A model generated the notes under the pieces. That model did no database searches. It saw only the letters and a program-made list of their open reading frames with translations, and was not told the DNA's origin. From Polystyrenella longa (lineage in GTDB: Bacteria; Planctomycetota; Planctomycetia; Planctomycetales; Planctomycetaceae), in the NCBI RefSeq assembly GCF_007750395.1, contig NZ_CP036281.1:347211-411210 (forward strand): a DNA stretch of 64,000 nucleotides, read 5' to 3'. Positions 54,189 through 63,537 of this stretch are shown one piece after another. Numbering within the stretch: position 1 is the first letter of the stretch; each line of letters opens with the position of its first letter. Position numbers and translations under genes: made by a program.

Positions 54189-57100
54189 ATGAAATCTGTG
54201 CGAGCCCTTTGCATGCTGCTGGTGTTCGGGTCCCTCTGTGGTGGAGGATCTTTCCTGCAAGCACAAAACGGACAGACCGTCGATACCGATACGAAAAACG
54301 AATCGAATGCTACGAAGTTTGAGGTCTATCAACTTCAGCATCAATCTCCGACCTATGTTAAAACACTGTTGCAAGGCTTCCTGAAAGATCAGGCGGACCG
54401 GGTCGAAACCGGTGCGATTGAAGAGCAACAGCTTCTCATCGTGAGAGGTCCGGAGGAAGTTCATCAACTTGTCGCCGACCTCATTAAGAAGGTCGATAAG
54501 AAAACGACAGCGGCCCCCGGTAAGAAACCGGCGGAGTTGAACCCGGCTCTCAATTCGGCCCCTCTGGCGGAACAGTCTATGGAGACGATTCGCTGCCGTC
54601 CGGATTCATTGCTTGCGGCTCAACAGATCGCCCGTAAATTTCTCGAGACGGAACCTGGTTCCAAAGTCACGATTGAACCCCAGAATAGCCTGCTGCTTGT
54701 ACTTGCGAGTCCAAGAAAGTATCAGGAACTCAACCAGAAACTGACAGCCGCTCGACTGCTGGTCGAAAAGACGGCATTAGTCAATGTTCCCGGTGCATCG
54801 CGCAACAATCGCGCAGAAGCGGGTCGCAATATCGAAGACATGTATTACCCGCGATATCATTCGGCCGATCGTCTCGAACAGAAAATTCAACAGTTACTTG
54901 GTAAACGACTCATCCGCGATCCACAGCGAACTGCCGGACGTTACCAGATTCAAAGCCGTGATGGTGCCCGACTGACTTTGGAATTCCAGTCCGAACAGAA
55001 CCGCCTGTTTATGACAGGGCGTGAAGGACTTGTAGATCAGTTCGCGGAACTCGTTCATTCACTCGATTCCTCCACAGAAGTGGGGGCGGCCAAAGTGAGT
55101 ATCGTCCCCGTGCGGAACTCCAAGCCAGAAACCGTTCGTAAAGCGATCAAAGCTTACATGAGTGGTTACCGTGCCGAGCAGGGTGCAGAAGCCAAACCCG
55201 CAGTTCCCGAAGGCGAGCCACAAAGCATGGTGGCTCCGCAGAAGGAGGGTATTCAACAGATCAATTTTCAGAATGGCCTTAACCCGAACAATCTTTCCTT
55301 CCAGATTGAGGGGAACCCCAACGATCTGGATATGGATCTTGATGACGAAGCCCGCCTGCGATCCCGCCTGGGGGAACTCAGTAACAATGTGCAAATTCAA
55401 ACATTGGACGACCTCGATCTGATTATCCTGCGTGGTCGTGATGAAGATGTTCAGGAAATCAGCCGCATTATCGAACAGATCGAACAACTCTCCATCGATG
55501 CCGAACCTGAAATCGAAGTGATTCCATTGAAGCATGTCTCCGGCCGGTCGCTGGAAGCATTGGCGAATCAGATTTCAGAACAATTGGTCGGTGGTCGCCA
55601 GGGTCGCGCCTTTGTAACGGCACTCGGCAATCCGAACTCGATTCTTCTTATTGGTTGGGGGGAAGCGTTCGGGGCAATGAAAGAACTGGTCGAACGTCTC
55701 GACGAACCGGTCGATCCCGAATCTGAAATGCAACTGTTCGCACTCGAACATGCCGATGCCACTGCGGCGATGCAGTCGGTATTGCAATTCTTCACGCCTC
55801 AAGGGGGCCTGTCTCCCACCGTGAATGTGATCACCGACAATCGGACCAACTCGTTGATTGTTCGTGGAGCACCACGTGACTTACTCCAAGTTTCCGCACT
55901 CATCAAACGACTCGATCTCCCCGGTGGAGAAGCAGTGAACCAGGTTCGCACTTATAAGCTGAAAAACACTCTGGCGAACGATCTGGCAGCCGTGATTCAA
56001 GAAGCGATCAATGCTGCCCGTGGACAAGGTGCCGGTGGAAAATCGAAAGTTCTTGAACTGTTGACCGTCGATGCCGAAGGAGAAAAACTGTTAAAAACAG
56101 GAGCTCTCCAGGATGTTCGCATCACGCCCGATCCACGGACAAATACATTGATTATCTCGGCGCCGGAAGATAGCCTCGCGCTATTGGACGCCTTGATTGA
56201 TCAACTCGACCGCGAACCTACCGAACAGGCTCAGATTAAAGTCTTTCGAATTGTTAATGGCGATGCCGCGTCTTTGATTCAAATGTTGCGAGCATTGATT
56301 CCCAGTTCAACCGGACTGGCCTTGGGTCCTCAGTTGCCGGGTTCCGGTGGTGAGACATCACTCATTCCTTTGCGATTTTCTATCGACGAACGGACCAACA
56401 GCATTATTGCTTCCGGTTCGACCAACGATTTAGCGTTGATCGAAGCCCTGTTGATTCGTCTCGATGCGAAAGATGTGCTCGAACGGAAAACGACCGTTTA
56501 CAAACTAAGAAATGCTCCGGCTTTCGATGTTTATGAAGCGATTAACGAGTTTCTGCGAGATGAACGCCGAGTACGCGAAGCGGCCACCGAGGCTACAAAC
56601 CGATTCCTTCAGGTTGAACGAGAAGTCGTCGTTGTCTCTGAGGAGGTGAGCAACAGCATCATCCTCTCAGCGACTCCGGAATACTACGACCGCATTCTCG
56701 GCTTGATCAAAGAACTGGACGAACAACCTCCGATGGTGATGATTCAGGTATTAATTGCCGAACTTGCCTTGAACGATACCGATGAATTCGGTGTCGAACT
56801 CGGATTGCAGGACAGCTTGCTCTTCGACCGTTCGTTGCTGGGTGACTTGTTAACGACGACTAATACGACGCAAGTGACCAATGCCAACGGTGTAACGACG
56901 ATCACAGAAGAGATTATTCAAGGGGCGACAAACCAGCCCGGCTTCGACTTCAACAACAACCCGCTGGGGAATAGTGGAAGTACGAAATCACTTTCGACGG
57001 CAGGTGATGTGGCGGGCCAAGCGATTTCCCACTTCGACGTCGGTCGTGTGAACAGTCAACTTGGTTTTGGTGGTCTGGTTCTTTCGGCCGGTAGCGAGAA

Positions 57101-58010
57101 CATCAACATTCTCGTCCGAGCTCTTAAAGAATCTCGCCGACTGGATGTACTCAGTCGTCCGCAAATCATGACCCTCGATAACCAACCCGCCTTTATTCAA
57201 GTCGGGGAACGAGTTCCCCGAGTGGTAAATACGACATTGAATCAGTTCGGTCAGGTGAACACTGTCGAACTGGAGAATGTGGGACTCATTGTAGCGGTGA
57301 CACCTCGTATCAGCCCTGAGGGGAACGTGGTGATGGAAATCGACGCTGAGAAATCAGAACTAGGTTCCGAAGCGGAAGGGATCCCGATTTCGACTTCGGC
57401 CGATGGAGAAGTCCTGCGGTCTCCCCGTATTAATCTGACAACCGCGTCCACCACGGTCAGTGCCGACAATGGTGAAACGATTATCCTCGGGGGATTGATT
57501 ACCAAATCAACTTCCAAAGTTGCCCGTCGCGTTCCTTACCTGGCCGATATTCCCATCCTGGGTGATCTCTTCCGGTTTGATTCGCGTGCGGTACGGCGAA
57601 CAGAGCTGATGATTATTCTGACGCCCTACATCATCAATAACCCACAAGACATGGAACGGCTTAAACAGATTGAAGAAGCTCGCATGCACTGGTGTGCAGC
57701 GGATATCTCGGCCATTCATTATGACACAGGTTATTGTCTTGATGGTAGTTGTGATCTGGAAACCGAATTGCAGGTCATCTTTCCAGATGACGATCCCCGC
57801 GGCGTGATGCCTCCACCGGAAACGCTGAACATGCAGCCAACTCCGATTCCCGGATCGATTGCTCCGCCGGATTCCATTCAACCAATGATGATGCAGGAAG
57901 ATCAAGTCTTCCGTCAGCAGGTCTCTTTGCCGAACGAGATCCAACCGGTGGTCTCGAAGAAACAGCCTGCCTGGTGGCAACGGAAATCCTCCGCCAGCAA
58001 GACGAAGTAA
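54189..58010 (+). CDS. Secretin (GspD/PilQ-type outer-membrane pore)
   Basis: The 1273-residue protein starts at ATG 54189 (MKSVRALCMLLVFGS, signal peptide to about residue 25); GTG 54123 would add 22 residues. Many N1-like repeats (LKHVSGRSLEALANQI, LEHADATAAMQSVLQFF, LKNTLANDLAAVIQEAI) form the periplasmic part. The secretin core at the end has DVLSRPQIMTLDNQPAFIQVG, VGLIVAVTPRI, ILGGLITKSTSKVARRVPYL and LGDLFRFDS. It is about twice the usual GspD length because of extra N1 repeats and a long Asn/Thr-rich region. In T2SS it would form the exit pore; no other gsp genes are here, so a planctomycete outer-membrane pore with another partner is possible. The lipoprotein gene follows at 58138. 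Confidence 0.9.
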   Translation: MKSVRALCMLLVFGSLCGGGSFLQAQNGQTVDTDTKNESNATKFEVYQLQHQSPTYVKTLLQGFLKDQADRVETGAIEEQQLLIVRGPEEVHQLVADLIKKVDKKTTAAPGKKPAELNPALNSAPLAEQSMETIRCRPDSLLAAQQIARKFLETEPGSKVTIEPQNSLLLVLASPRKYQELNQKLTAARLLVEKTALVNVPGASRNNRAEAGRNIEDMYYPRYHSADRLEQKIQQLLGKRLIRDPQRTAGRYQIQSRDGARLTLEFQSEQNRLFMTGREGLVDQFAELVHSLDSSTEVGAAKVSIVPVRNSKPETVRKAIKAYMSGYRAEQGAEAKPAVPEGEPQSMVAPQKEGIQQINFQNGLNPNNLSFQIEGNPNDLDMDLDDEARLRSRLGELSNNVQIQTLDDLDLIILRGRDEDVQEISRIIEQIEQLSIDAEPEIEVIPLKHVSGRSLEALANQISEQLVGGRQGRAFVTALGNPNSILLIGWGEAFGAMKELVERLDEPVDPESEMQLFALEHADATAAMQSVLQFFTPQGGLSPTVNVITDNRTNSLIVRGAPRDLLQVSALIKRLDLPGGEAVNQVRTYKLKNTLANDLAAVIQEAINAARGQGAGGKSKVLELLTVDAEGEKLLKTGALQDVRITPDPRTNTLIISAPEDSLALLDALIDQLDREPTEQAQIKVFRIVNGDAASLIQMLRALIPSSTGLALGPQLPGSGGETSLIPLRFSIDERTNSIIASGSTNDLALIEALLIRLDAKDVLERKTTVYKLRNAPAFDVYEAINEFLRDERRVREAATEATNRFLQVEREVVVVSEEVSNSIILSATPEYYDRILGLIKELDEQPPMVMIQVLIAELALNDTDEFGVELGLQDSLLFDRSLLGDLLTTTNTTQVTNANGVTTITEEIIQGATNQPGFDFNNNPLGNSGSTKSLSTAGDVAGQAISHFDVGRVNSQLGFGGLVLSAGSENINILVRALKESRRLDVLSRPQIMTLDNQPAFIQVGERVPRVVNTTLNQFGQVNTVELENVGLIVAVTPRISPEGNVVMEIDAEKSELGSEAEGIPISTSADGEVLRSPRINLTTASTTVSADNGETIILGGLITKSTSKVARRVPYLADIPILGDLFRFDSRAVRRTELMIILTPYIINNPQDMERLKQIEEARMHWCAADISAIHYDTGYCLDGSCDLETELQVIFPDDDPRGVMPPPETLNMQPTPIPGSIAPPDSIQPMMMQEDQVFRQQVSLPNEIQPVVSKKQPAWWQRKSSASKTK

Positions 58011-58137
58011 ACGGATCGATTGAAACTTCTGATGAACGAACTTCCCGCTGTTCAAAGCGGGGAGTCTACCGACTTTGAAATCGCCGTTCCCTGCACAATT
58101 AACTGTGCATCTACCTGTAACTAGAGGATAACGAACC

Positions 58138-59448
58138 ATGATGCGACGCCGCTGGCAAGCGATCACGACGCTCCTCCTGATGACCATGATCCCCGCACTG
58201 TCTTTAACTGGGTGTGCGTCATTTCAACTGGCTCAGGCGATGAAATTCGATTTGAATAAACCCTTCCCGTGGGAAACTGATGACGATGAGATCCGTTCTC
58301 CGGAGCGCCTGGTGGCGGTCTGGAAAGATACGATCATGAATCAGCGGAGCCAGAAGGGGGTCCGTGGTTTTGGCGGACGGGTGATGTTCTACGACTCACA
58401 GGGCGCCAAGCCGATTCGCGTTGCTGGTGATGTCGTTATTTATGCGTTTGATAACACGGGTGTCGACGCCGATGCCATTCCTGACCGTAAATTTGTTTTT
58501 AAAGCAGACCGTCTGGAAGAGCATTACAGCAAATCGGCTTTGGGGCACTCTTACAGCTTCTGGCTTCCCTGGGAAGAAATAGGTGGCGAACCTCGGAAAA
58601 TCAGCCTGCTGGTCCGCTTCGAAGGAGAAGCGGGAGAGACAGTCATGTCCGATCCGGCAATGCAATCTCTTCCCGGAATCCCCAAGGGGTTTATGCTCGG
58701 AAAAAAACAGGACGAAGAGAAAGCGGCCGCTGCTGGCGGCATTCAACAAGCTTCGTATGAAGAAACCGAATCTGCTTTAAAAAAGCAAAATGCGGAACCC
58801 CTGCGGATGCAGACGGAAACGATCGAAGTACCCAAGCGATTCATAGATAAACATCTAACCGATCCTCAGGCGGAATGGGATATCCCTGTTGATAATAGTG
58901 GCGAAAGCAGTTTATATTTCCCTCAGCCGGGGGCGAAGTCGACTAGTTCGCGGGCGCCACAGGAACTGGACCGTTTCGAGGCAGGAGAACTCCCTGCGCA
59001 AGTAGATCAGAAAATGCCTGTAGAACGAACCAGTCAGTATCGGCCTGAACCACAACTTAATGCGCAGGACTTGGAGATTCAGGAGTTGCGGGCGTCGCTG
59101 GATGTAATGCGTCAACAGTTGGCAAAAACGGAACAGCGACAACAGAGCCAAACGACGAACTCAGCTTACAAAGGCTGGGATCGAAAATCGGAACGACAGA
59201 TTCCGCTTAATTCGGGATCGGGACGATCGGCTGAGGTGCAAGGGACACTTCGAGCTCGTTATGAACAGTATTTACGCCAGGCTCAAACATCAGAAGTCGG
59301 GAACACAACTGTCGCTGTCGGTCATCCTGCACCTGACCGCGAAGCGTCACCTGCCCGTCTGCAAACGATACCTCGATCCCGGGAGCAACAGACTGAATGG
59401 GACTGGCAGACGCCAGAGTCTGTTTCAGGTTCCCCGCCTTCAAAATAG
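58138..59448 (+). CDS. Lipoprotein, unknown, with Gln-rich C-terminus
   Basis: The 436-residue product has a signal peptide with lipobox (SLTGC, Cys near 26), so it is probably lipid-anchored. A conserved-looking beta-rich domain (about 40-190: MVAVWKDTIMNQ-like, GRVMFYDSQGAKPIRVAGDV, VIYAFDNTGVDADAIPDR, SYSFWLPWEEIGGEPRKISL) is followed by a low-complexity region rich in Gln, Glu, Arg and Ser with a coiled-coil stretch (about 310-345). It lies 128 bp after the secretin on the same strand and may act as its pilotin-like or assembly lipoprotein (inference from position). Its last 242 nt are antisense to the BON gene. Confidence 0.75.
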   Translation: MMRRRWQAITTLLLMTMIPALSLTGCASFQLAQAMKFDLNKPFPWETDDDEIRSPERLVAVWKDTIMNQRSQKGVRGFGGRVMFYDSQGAKPIRVAGDVVIYAFDNTGVDADAIPDRKFVFKADRLEEHYSKSALGHSYSFWLPWEEIGGEPRKISLLVRFEGEAGETVMSDPAMQSLPGIPKGFMLGKKQDEEKAAAAGGIQQASYEETESALKKQNAEPLRMQTETIEVPKRFIDKHLTDPQAEWDIPVDNSGESSLYFPQPGAKSTSSRAPQELDRFEAGELPAQVDQKMPVERTSQYRPEPQLNAQDLEIQELRASLDVMRQQLAKTEQRQQSQTTNSAYKGWDRKSERQIPLNSGSGRSAEVQGTLRARYEQYLRQAQTSEVGNTTVAVGHPAPDREASPARLQTIPRSREQQTEWDWQTPESVSGSPPSK

Positions 59449-59863
59449 GATCTGCCTTCGGCACAGAGAATCCTAAGGAGAGACGTGGTAGATACATCTG
59501 ATTGGCCTGGGGACGTCGGAGTGGTCGGTTGATCCGGCCAGCCTGACTTCGTTCAACCTGGAAATCCTGCACGGCCGTTCGAACGTTTCCGTCAGTTGAT
59601 CCCTGTTCCAAACCAACGAACCCCGAGCCTTCCTCAGAATCCGCACCGACGAAACTTCGCTCATCGCGATTCTCGCGCAGGAAACGGGCTCCGCCTGAAA
59701 TGGCACTTCCGCCCGAAGCACTCGATGATGCTGCGCCCGGTTCGGGCTGCTTCGTCAGCGGTTGCCCCAATGTTCGATCGCCGAACAGCTGAGCTTCGAC
59801 CTGAGAAATGAATATGATGGAGCTAACGCTGACCATCACAAAAATAATTGTCCGTAATCGCAT
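59207..59863 (-). CDS. Secreted BON domain protein
   Basis: The 218-residue product has a signal peptide (about 1-25, ending VEA), a Gly/Ser/Ala-rich linker and a C-terminal BON domain (about 147-210: SFADGQVTLRGQVQDDRQRQ, then LCSRLLMFEPGVNTVHNELEV), a phospholipid- or glycan-binding module of periplasmic proteins such as OsmY. The whole BON domain lies in the region antisense to the lipoprotein gene 58138-59448. The family pattern makes this strand convincing. It probably acts at the outer membrane. Confidence 0.75.
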   Translation of the reverse strand: MRLRTIIFVMVSVSSIIFISQVEAQLFGDRTLGQPLTKQPEPGAASSSASGGSAISGGARFLRENRDERSFVGADSEEGSGFVGLEQGSTDGNVRTAVQDFQVERSQAGRINRPLRRPQANQMYLPRLSLGFSVPKADPILKAGNLKQTLASASPIQSVAPGIEVSFADGQVTLRGQVQDDRQRQLCSRLLMFEPGVNTVHNELEVSLAPQPIVPIPN

Positions 59864-60520
59864 AGTAGATACCGTAATGGTTAAATCGTTTTTACGAAGG
59901 TGGGCGAGTTACAAGGCGGGCACGCAAAACTACTTAAACAGTTTCCGTCATTCACCAGCGTGGAGTCTCTGTTTCGCCGTTTTGCTATCTGTCTAATACA
60001 GAGCAAAACGAGCTTGGGCACAACAGAGCAGGAGGGTTCATCAATTCAATTGTTTTCACTGCGTATTGCAGTAAAGACTTTGGTGAATGAAATCCACGGG
60101 CAAAGTAATTAAAACTTATCACGTGGTTCGCAGGGCGCCGGAGAAACTCATCGCGGCAGGAAGGTTTGGGGAGGGAAATTGAATCCGGACGCGGTACAGA
60201 AACCACAGCCCCGGAAACTCTCTGGACAGGAAGTCCTTACGTAATCGTAACAGACTTCGTGGTCGTTTCCAGTGGGGGAATCCTGTTCAGAGCTTACTGA
60301 AGACCGTCCAAACAGGAGGCAGACAGCCGTCGGCCGTTTGTAACTACTTAATCAATAATCGTTTGCAGTCGATATGTAACTGCGACAATAATTTCTCGCT
60401 TGATGACTGTACGGATTTATTTAAGCGAGTAATCGCGTAATGAAGGACGGAAAAACCCGATTCCAACACGGTGCGATGATGCGCAGCCATCGCGACCGTG
60501 CTCGTTAATCCGCCTCGTTT
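59864..60520. other. Intergenic region, 657 bp, the longest in the window
   Basis: It lies between the BON gene start and the DinB-family gene end, both minus. I could not support a gene or a known ncRNA in it. A hairpin near the DinB stop is described separately. Short open frames here have no ribosome site or homology. Confidence 0.4.
60450..60500 (-). terminator. Hairpin terminator after the DinB-family gene
   Basis: CATCGCGACCGTG (60488-60500) pairs with CACGGTGCGATG (60467-60478) with one bulge, 9-nt loop. On the minus strand a short T-run (GGGTTTTTCC, around 60451-60459) follows about 8 nt later. It lies 20 bp past the DinB-family stop. Confidence 0.5.
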
Positions 60521-61012
60521 TCAGATCAGAACGGGTTTGCCCTGTTGACGACGAACGATCACCCATTGACCGGCGTGCATTGTCCAGTGGGTGCCTTGCA
60601 TCGCAAAGATCGACCCCACGGTTTCGCCAATCTGCTGCAATTGCTCCGGACCCGGTTTCATCAAGTCTTCATCAGACATCTTGGCGAGGACGGCGAGCGT
60701 GCCTTCGCGTTGTTCATTCATCAGCTTCACCAGTTCTTCTTTAGGAAGAAAGGCTGACGTGTCGTCTCCACTGGAATTCTTGCGGTCATAAATCTCGGTG
60801 AAGCCTTCGGGTAACGCGGGCATGGACCCCGGAGCAATCGCTTCGATCAGTTGATGTTCCGAAGCAATCAAATGCCCCACCTGCCAGTTAATCGGGTTAA
60901 TCCCCTCAGCCGGTTTCAGCAGCAAATCGTCATCGGACAAATCAGACAGGTAAACATTGACAAGCTGGGTCGGTGTGACGAGAGACTTCTTAATATGTTC
61001 AGCAATACTCAT
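60521..61012 (-). CDS. DinB/YfiT family protein
   Basis: The 163-residue four-helix-bundle protein has the His triad of the DinB/DUF1572 superfamily: GHLIASEHQLIEA near 46-58 and TMHAGQW near 144-150. Members bind a metal and act as thiol-dependent S-transferases, for example with bacillithiol or mycothiol; others have unknown roles. It is downstream of the type III PKS on the same strand (149 bp gap), and could be involved in that pathway, but the gap and family breadth leave this open. Confidence 0.85.
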   Translation of the reverse strand: MSIAEHIKKSLVTPTQLVNVYLSDLSDDDLLLKPAEGINPINWQVGHLIASEHQLIEAIAPGSMPALPEGFTEIYDRKNSSGDDTSAFLPKEELVKLMNEQREGTLAVLAKMSDEDLMKPGPEQLQQIGETVGSIFAMQGTHWTMHAGQWVIVRRQQGKPVLI

Positions 61013-61161
61013 GTCAGGATTTCCTCATGCTGGTGGAAAACAATCACGGGGCAGGACAGCAGTCCTTCAATTTTCCCACTTATACTTTAATGGTTCGAGT
61101 TGCTCAGTGGTACCTGACGGGACTCTCCATGCGAACCGGTCTCTTGATTTAAATTTGTCCT

Positions 61162-62256
61162 TTACAAAATCAACGCGGCCTCAGCCACTAATCCCGGACC
61201 GAAACCAAGGATGACGCAAGGGCGTTTAGCTTCTGCTTGGCGAAGACGTTCAATGATGAAGAGGACGGTGGGCGAAGACATATTGCCGTATTCTTCCAGT
61301 ACACGGCGGGAAGGTTCCATCTGTTGATCGTCGAGGCCAAGGGCTTCGGCCGTGGCCTGCAAGATACGAGGGCCCCCCGGATGAATGGCCCAGGAAGCGA
61401 TCTCTTTCGTCGTCAATTGATGGCGGCCCAGCCAGGCTTCCATCCATTCGGGTAGGTACTGCTGGATCACATTGGGCACTTCGGGGGACAGGCCCATTTC
61501 GAAACCGTTGTTTCCAATTTCCCAGCTCATCATCTCGCGGGAATCGGGCAGCAGCCGGGAACCATTGGCGACGATTGTCCAATCCTCCCCGGTAGGAGTC
61601 TCTCGATGACATCCAACGACTGCGGCGGCTCCATCAGCGAAGAGAGAGTTCGCCACGATCCGCTGTGGATTCCAACCGTAGTGATGATGCACGCTGCATA
61701 ATTCCACGGCGCAAACGAGCACACAAGCTTTCGGGTCGGCGTCGGCATACGCTTTGGCGACTCGCAAACCATTCATGGCACCATGACACCCCATGAAGCC
61801 GACATGCGTCCGGGCTGTCTCTTCGGGCAATCCAAGTTCGCGAATCAATTCTATATCAAACCCCGGTGCGGAAAAGCCACTACAGGAAACCGTAACGAGG
61901 TGAGTGATCTCCCCCGGAGCCTTCCCCGAATCCAGCAGCGCTTTGTTCGCTGCTTTTATAGCGAGTGGGGCTGCGTGCAGAACATACTGTTCCATTCGCG
62001 CCGCCGTGTCGGGACCGGAATTTCCCGGTTCTTCCCCTGGGGTGTAGAACGATTGACGATTTTCCGCTCCGTCTTCGGACGAGTTTAACAGCACGCTATA
62101 CCGTTGCTGAACTCCTGATCGACGATAGAGCGCGACGATTTGCCTCTGTTTTTTTTCGTCGACTCGACCCAGATGTTTGGCAATCTCCGCCGCGTCTTTT
62201 TGTTGAACCGCGTGTTCGGGATTAGCCGTACCGACCCCCAGTATTTCAAAACTCAT
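61162..62256 (-). CDS. Type III polyketide synthase (chalcone/alkylresorcinol synthase-like)
   Basis: The 364-residue thiolase-fold enzyme has the Cys-His-Asn triad: Cys157 in HVGFMGCHGAMNG, His292 in SWAIHPGGPRIL and Asn325 in EYGNMSSPTVLF; the C-terminal ILGFGPGLVAEAALI is the family GFGPG loop. It iteratively extends an acyl-CoA with malonyl-CoA and cyclises it to an alkylresorcinol, alkylpyrone or phenolic product. It is downstream of a FAD-dependent oxidoreductase (87 bp) and a methyltransferase in transcription order. The srsABC cluster of Streptomyces griseus has the same three functions, which supports a phenolic-lipid product. Chain length and starter cannot be told. Confidence 0.93.
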   Translation of the reverse strand: MSFEILGVGTANPEHAVQQKDAAEIAKHLGRVDEKKQRQIVALYRRSGVQQRYSVLLNSSEDGAENRQSFYTPGEEPGNSGPDTAARMEQYVLHAAPLAIKAANKALLDSGKAPGEITHLVTVSCSGFSAPGFDIELIRELGLPEETARTHVGFMGCHGAMNGLRVAKAYADADPKACVLVCAVELCSVHHHYGWNPQRIVANSLFADGAAAVVGCHRETPTGEDWTIVANGSRLLPDSREMMSWEIGNNGFEMGLSPEVPNVIQQYLPEWMEAWLGRHQLTTKEIASWAIHPGGPRILQATAEALGLDDQQMEPSRRVLEEYGNMSSPTVLFIIERLRQAEAKRPCVILGFGPGLVAEAALIL

Positions 62257-62343
62257 TTAATGCTCTATTTGGTTAAGGCGATATGCCAGTATAAAAAGAT
62301 GTGCCAGTCAACGAAGAGAATTGATCGCTTCCACACTTCGTCC

Positions 62344-63537
62344 TCAGGACGGAGCATCGACCAGCACAGGAGCGAGGGGTTCGTTTAAGTGTTTGATGAT
62401 GGGACGGGTCAGGCCGGGAAACCAGTTAATGGTGGAGAGGGCGAGTTCCACGGCGCGGGGATAACGAGAGAGTCGAGCGATCCAGCGACAGTATTGATAC
62501 CGCTGTTGCACTTCAGTTCGGTGCAATCGGCTCCACTCCTCTTCGTCGGCAGTCCCCCATGAATCTATTCTAGACGCTACCAGAGTAGAAGCGAGGTAGC
62601 CACTGCAGAGAGCACTGGCGATTCCTTCTCCCGTGAAAGGTTCCACATACCCAGCGGCATCGCCACATCGCAGCGTACGAGGTAGGGCTTTGACGGTAGT
62701 CGTACGGGTCAGAGCAATTGTCCCAGACCAGTCGACGGAGTCCAGATTATTAATTTCGGGGAGATGAGCCTCTTGAATGATTTGCTGTATCAAACCGGAA
62801 GTCGAGTTCGCCTGTTTCAGCACGGGGGCGTTCAGCGCGGCGGCCAGATTCAGGCTGCCATCCTCCAGCTGAGTCAGACCGACATATCCCGCAGGAGAAA
62901 CCGCCATATGAATACTGCCTGCGTCGTAACCTGTAGGAGGTTCCATCAGGATGCCCCCCAATCCCAGCCGCGATGCCGTAGTTGAAAGGCTCTTATGTTG
63001 AGGATATTTTTTGAGCGACGAATTCGCCAGACCATCGGCAACTAAAACGATGCGAGCGGTTGCGATGACTGTCTTGCGATCTGTCGATTGCAATTCTACC
63101 CGACGTTGATCGCCGAGAGGCGTCAGTTCCTCCAGGCGAGCTGTGACTTCGGAAAGGAACTCAGTTCCCTTGGTGATTGCTTCCGTCACCAGAATTTCAT
63201 CAAAGCGAGTCCGACTGAAAGCGACACCGTGAGGTAGCGGTACAGAGACTTCCCGCCGTGGGCTATTGATTTGCAACTCCTGGATTGGAATCGCGCCCGC
63301 GTCTTTCAGCAGTGGCATCAAACCTGCTTGCTCGACGACACTCAGCGTCCGCTCATTGAGGCAACCTCCACACACTTTGTATCGAGGAAACGACTTCCGG
63401 TCGATCAGCAATGTCTTCAAGCCCGCTTTGCCCAGTTGCAGCGCGGCGAGTGCCCCGGCCGGTCCGGCGCCGATGATCAGCACGTCCCAATTCGTCGACG
63501 CGGCCTCGGAGATATCCAGAGTGTTTTTAATCGTCAC
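62344..63537 (-). CDS. FAD-dependent oxidoreductase (geranylgeranyl reductase/hydroxylase type)
   Basis: The 397-residue flavoprotein has the N-terminal dinucleotide-binding motif VLIIGAGPAGALAALQLGKAG-type loop (IGAGPAGALAAL), a middle GG motif and the C-terminal GDAAGYVEPFTGEGIASAL FAD-binding block (GDAAGYVEPFTGEGI). It resembles geranylgeranyl reductases and aromatic hydroxylases. The start is GTG 63537, overlapping the methyltransferase stop as GTGA, with GGAGGA (63545-63550) 7 nt upstream; a GTG at 63552 would ignore this site. In phenolic-lipid clusters the homologous flavoprotein hydroxylates the ring to a quinol. Confidence 0.9.
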   Translation of the reverse strand: MTIKNTLDISEAASTNWDVLIIGAGPAGALAALQLGKAGLKTLLIDRKSFPRYKVCGGCLNERTLSVVEQAGLMPLLKDAGAIPIQELQINSPRREVSVPLPHGVAFSRTRFDEILVTEAITKGTEFLSEVTARLEELTPLGDQRRVELQSTDRKTVIATARIVLVADGLANSSLKKYPQHKSLSTTASRLGLGGILMEPPTGYDAGSIHMAVSPAGYVGLTQLEDGSLNLAAALNAPVLKQANSTSGLIQQIIQEAHLPEINNLDSVDWSGTIALTRTTTVKALPRTLRCGDAAGYVEPFTGEGIASALCSGYLASTLVASRIDSWGTADEEEWSRLHRTEVQQRYQYCRWIARLSRYPRAVELALSTINWFPGLTRPIIKHLNEPLAPVLVDAPS

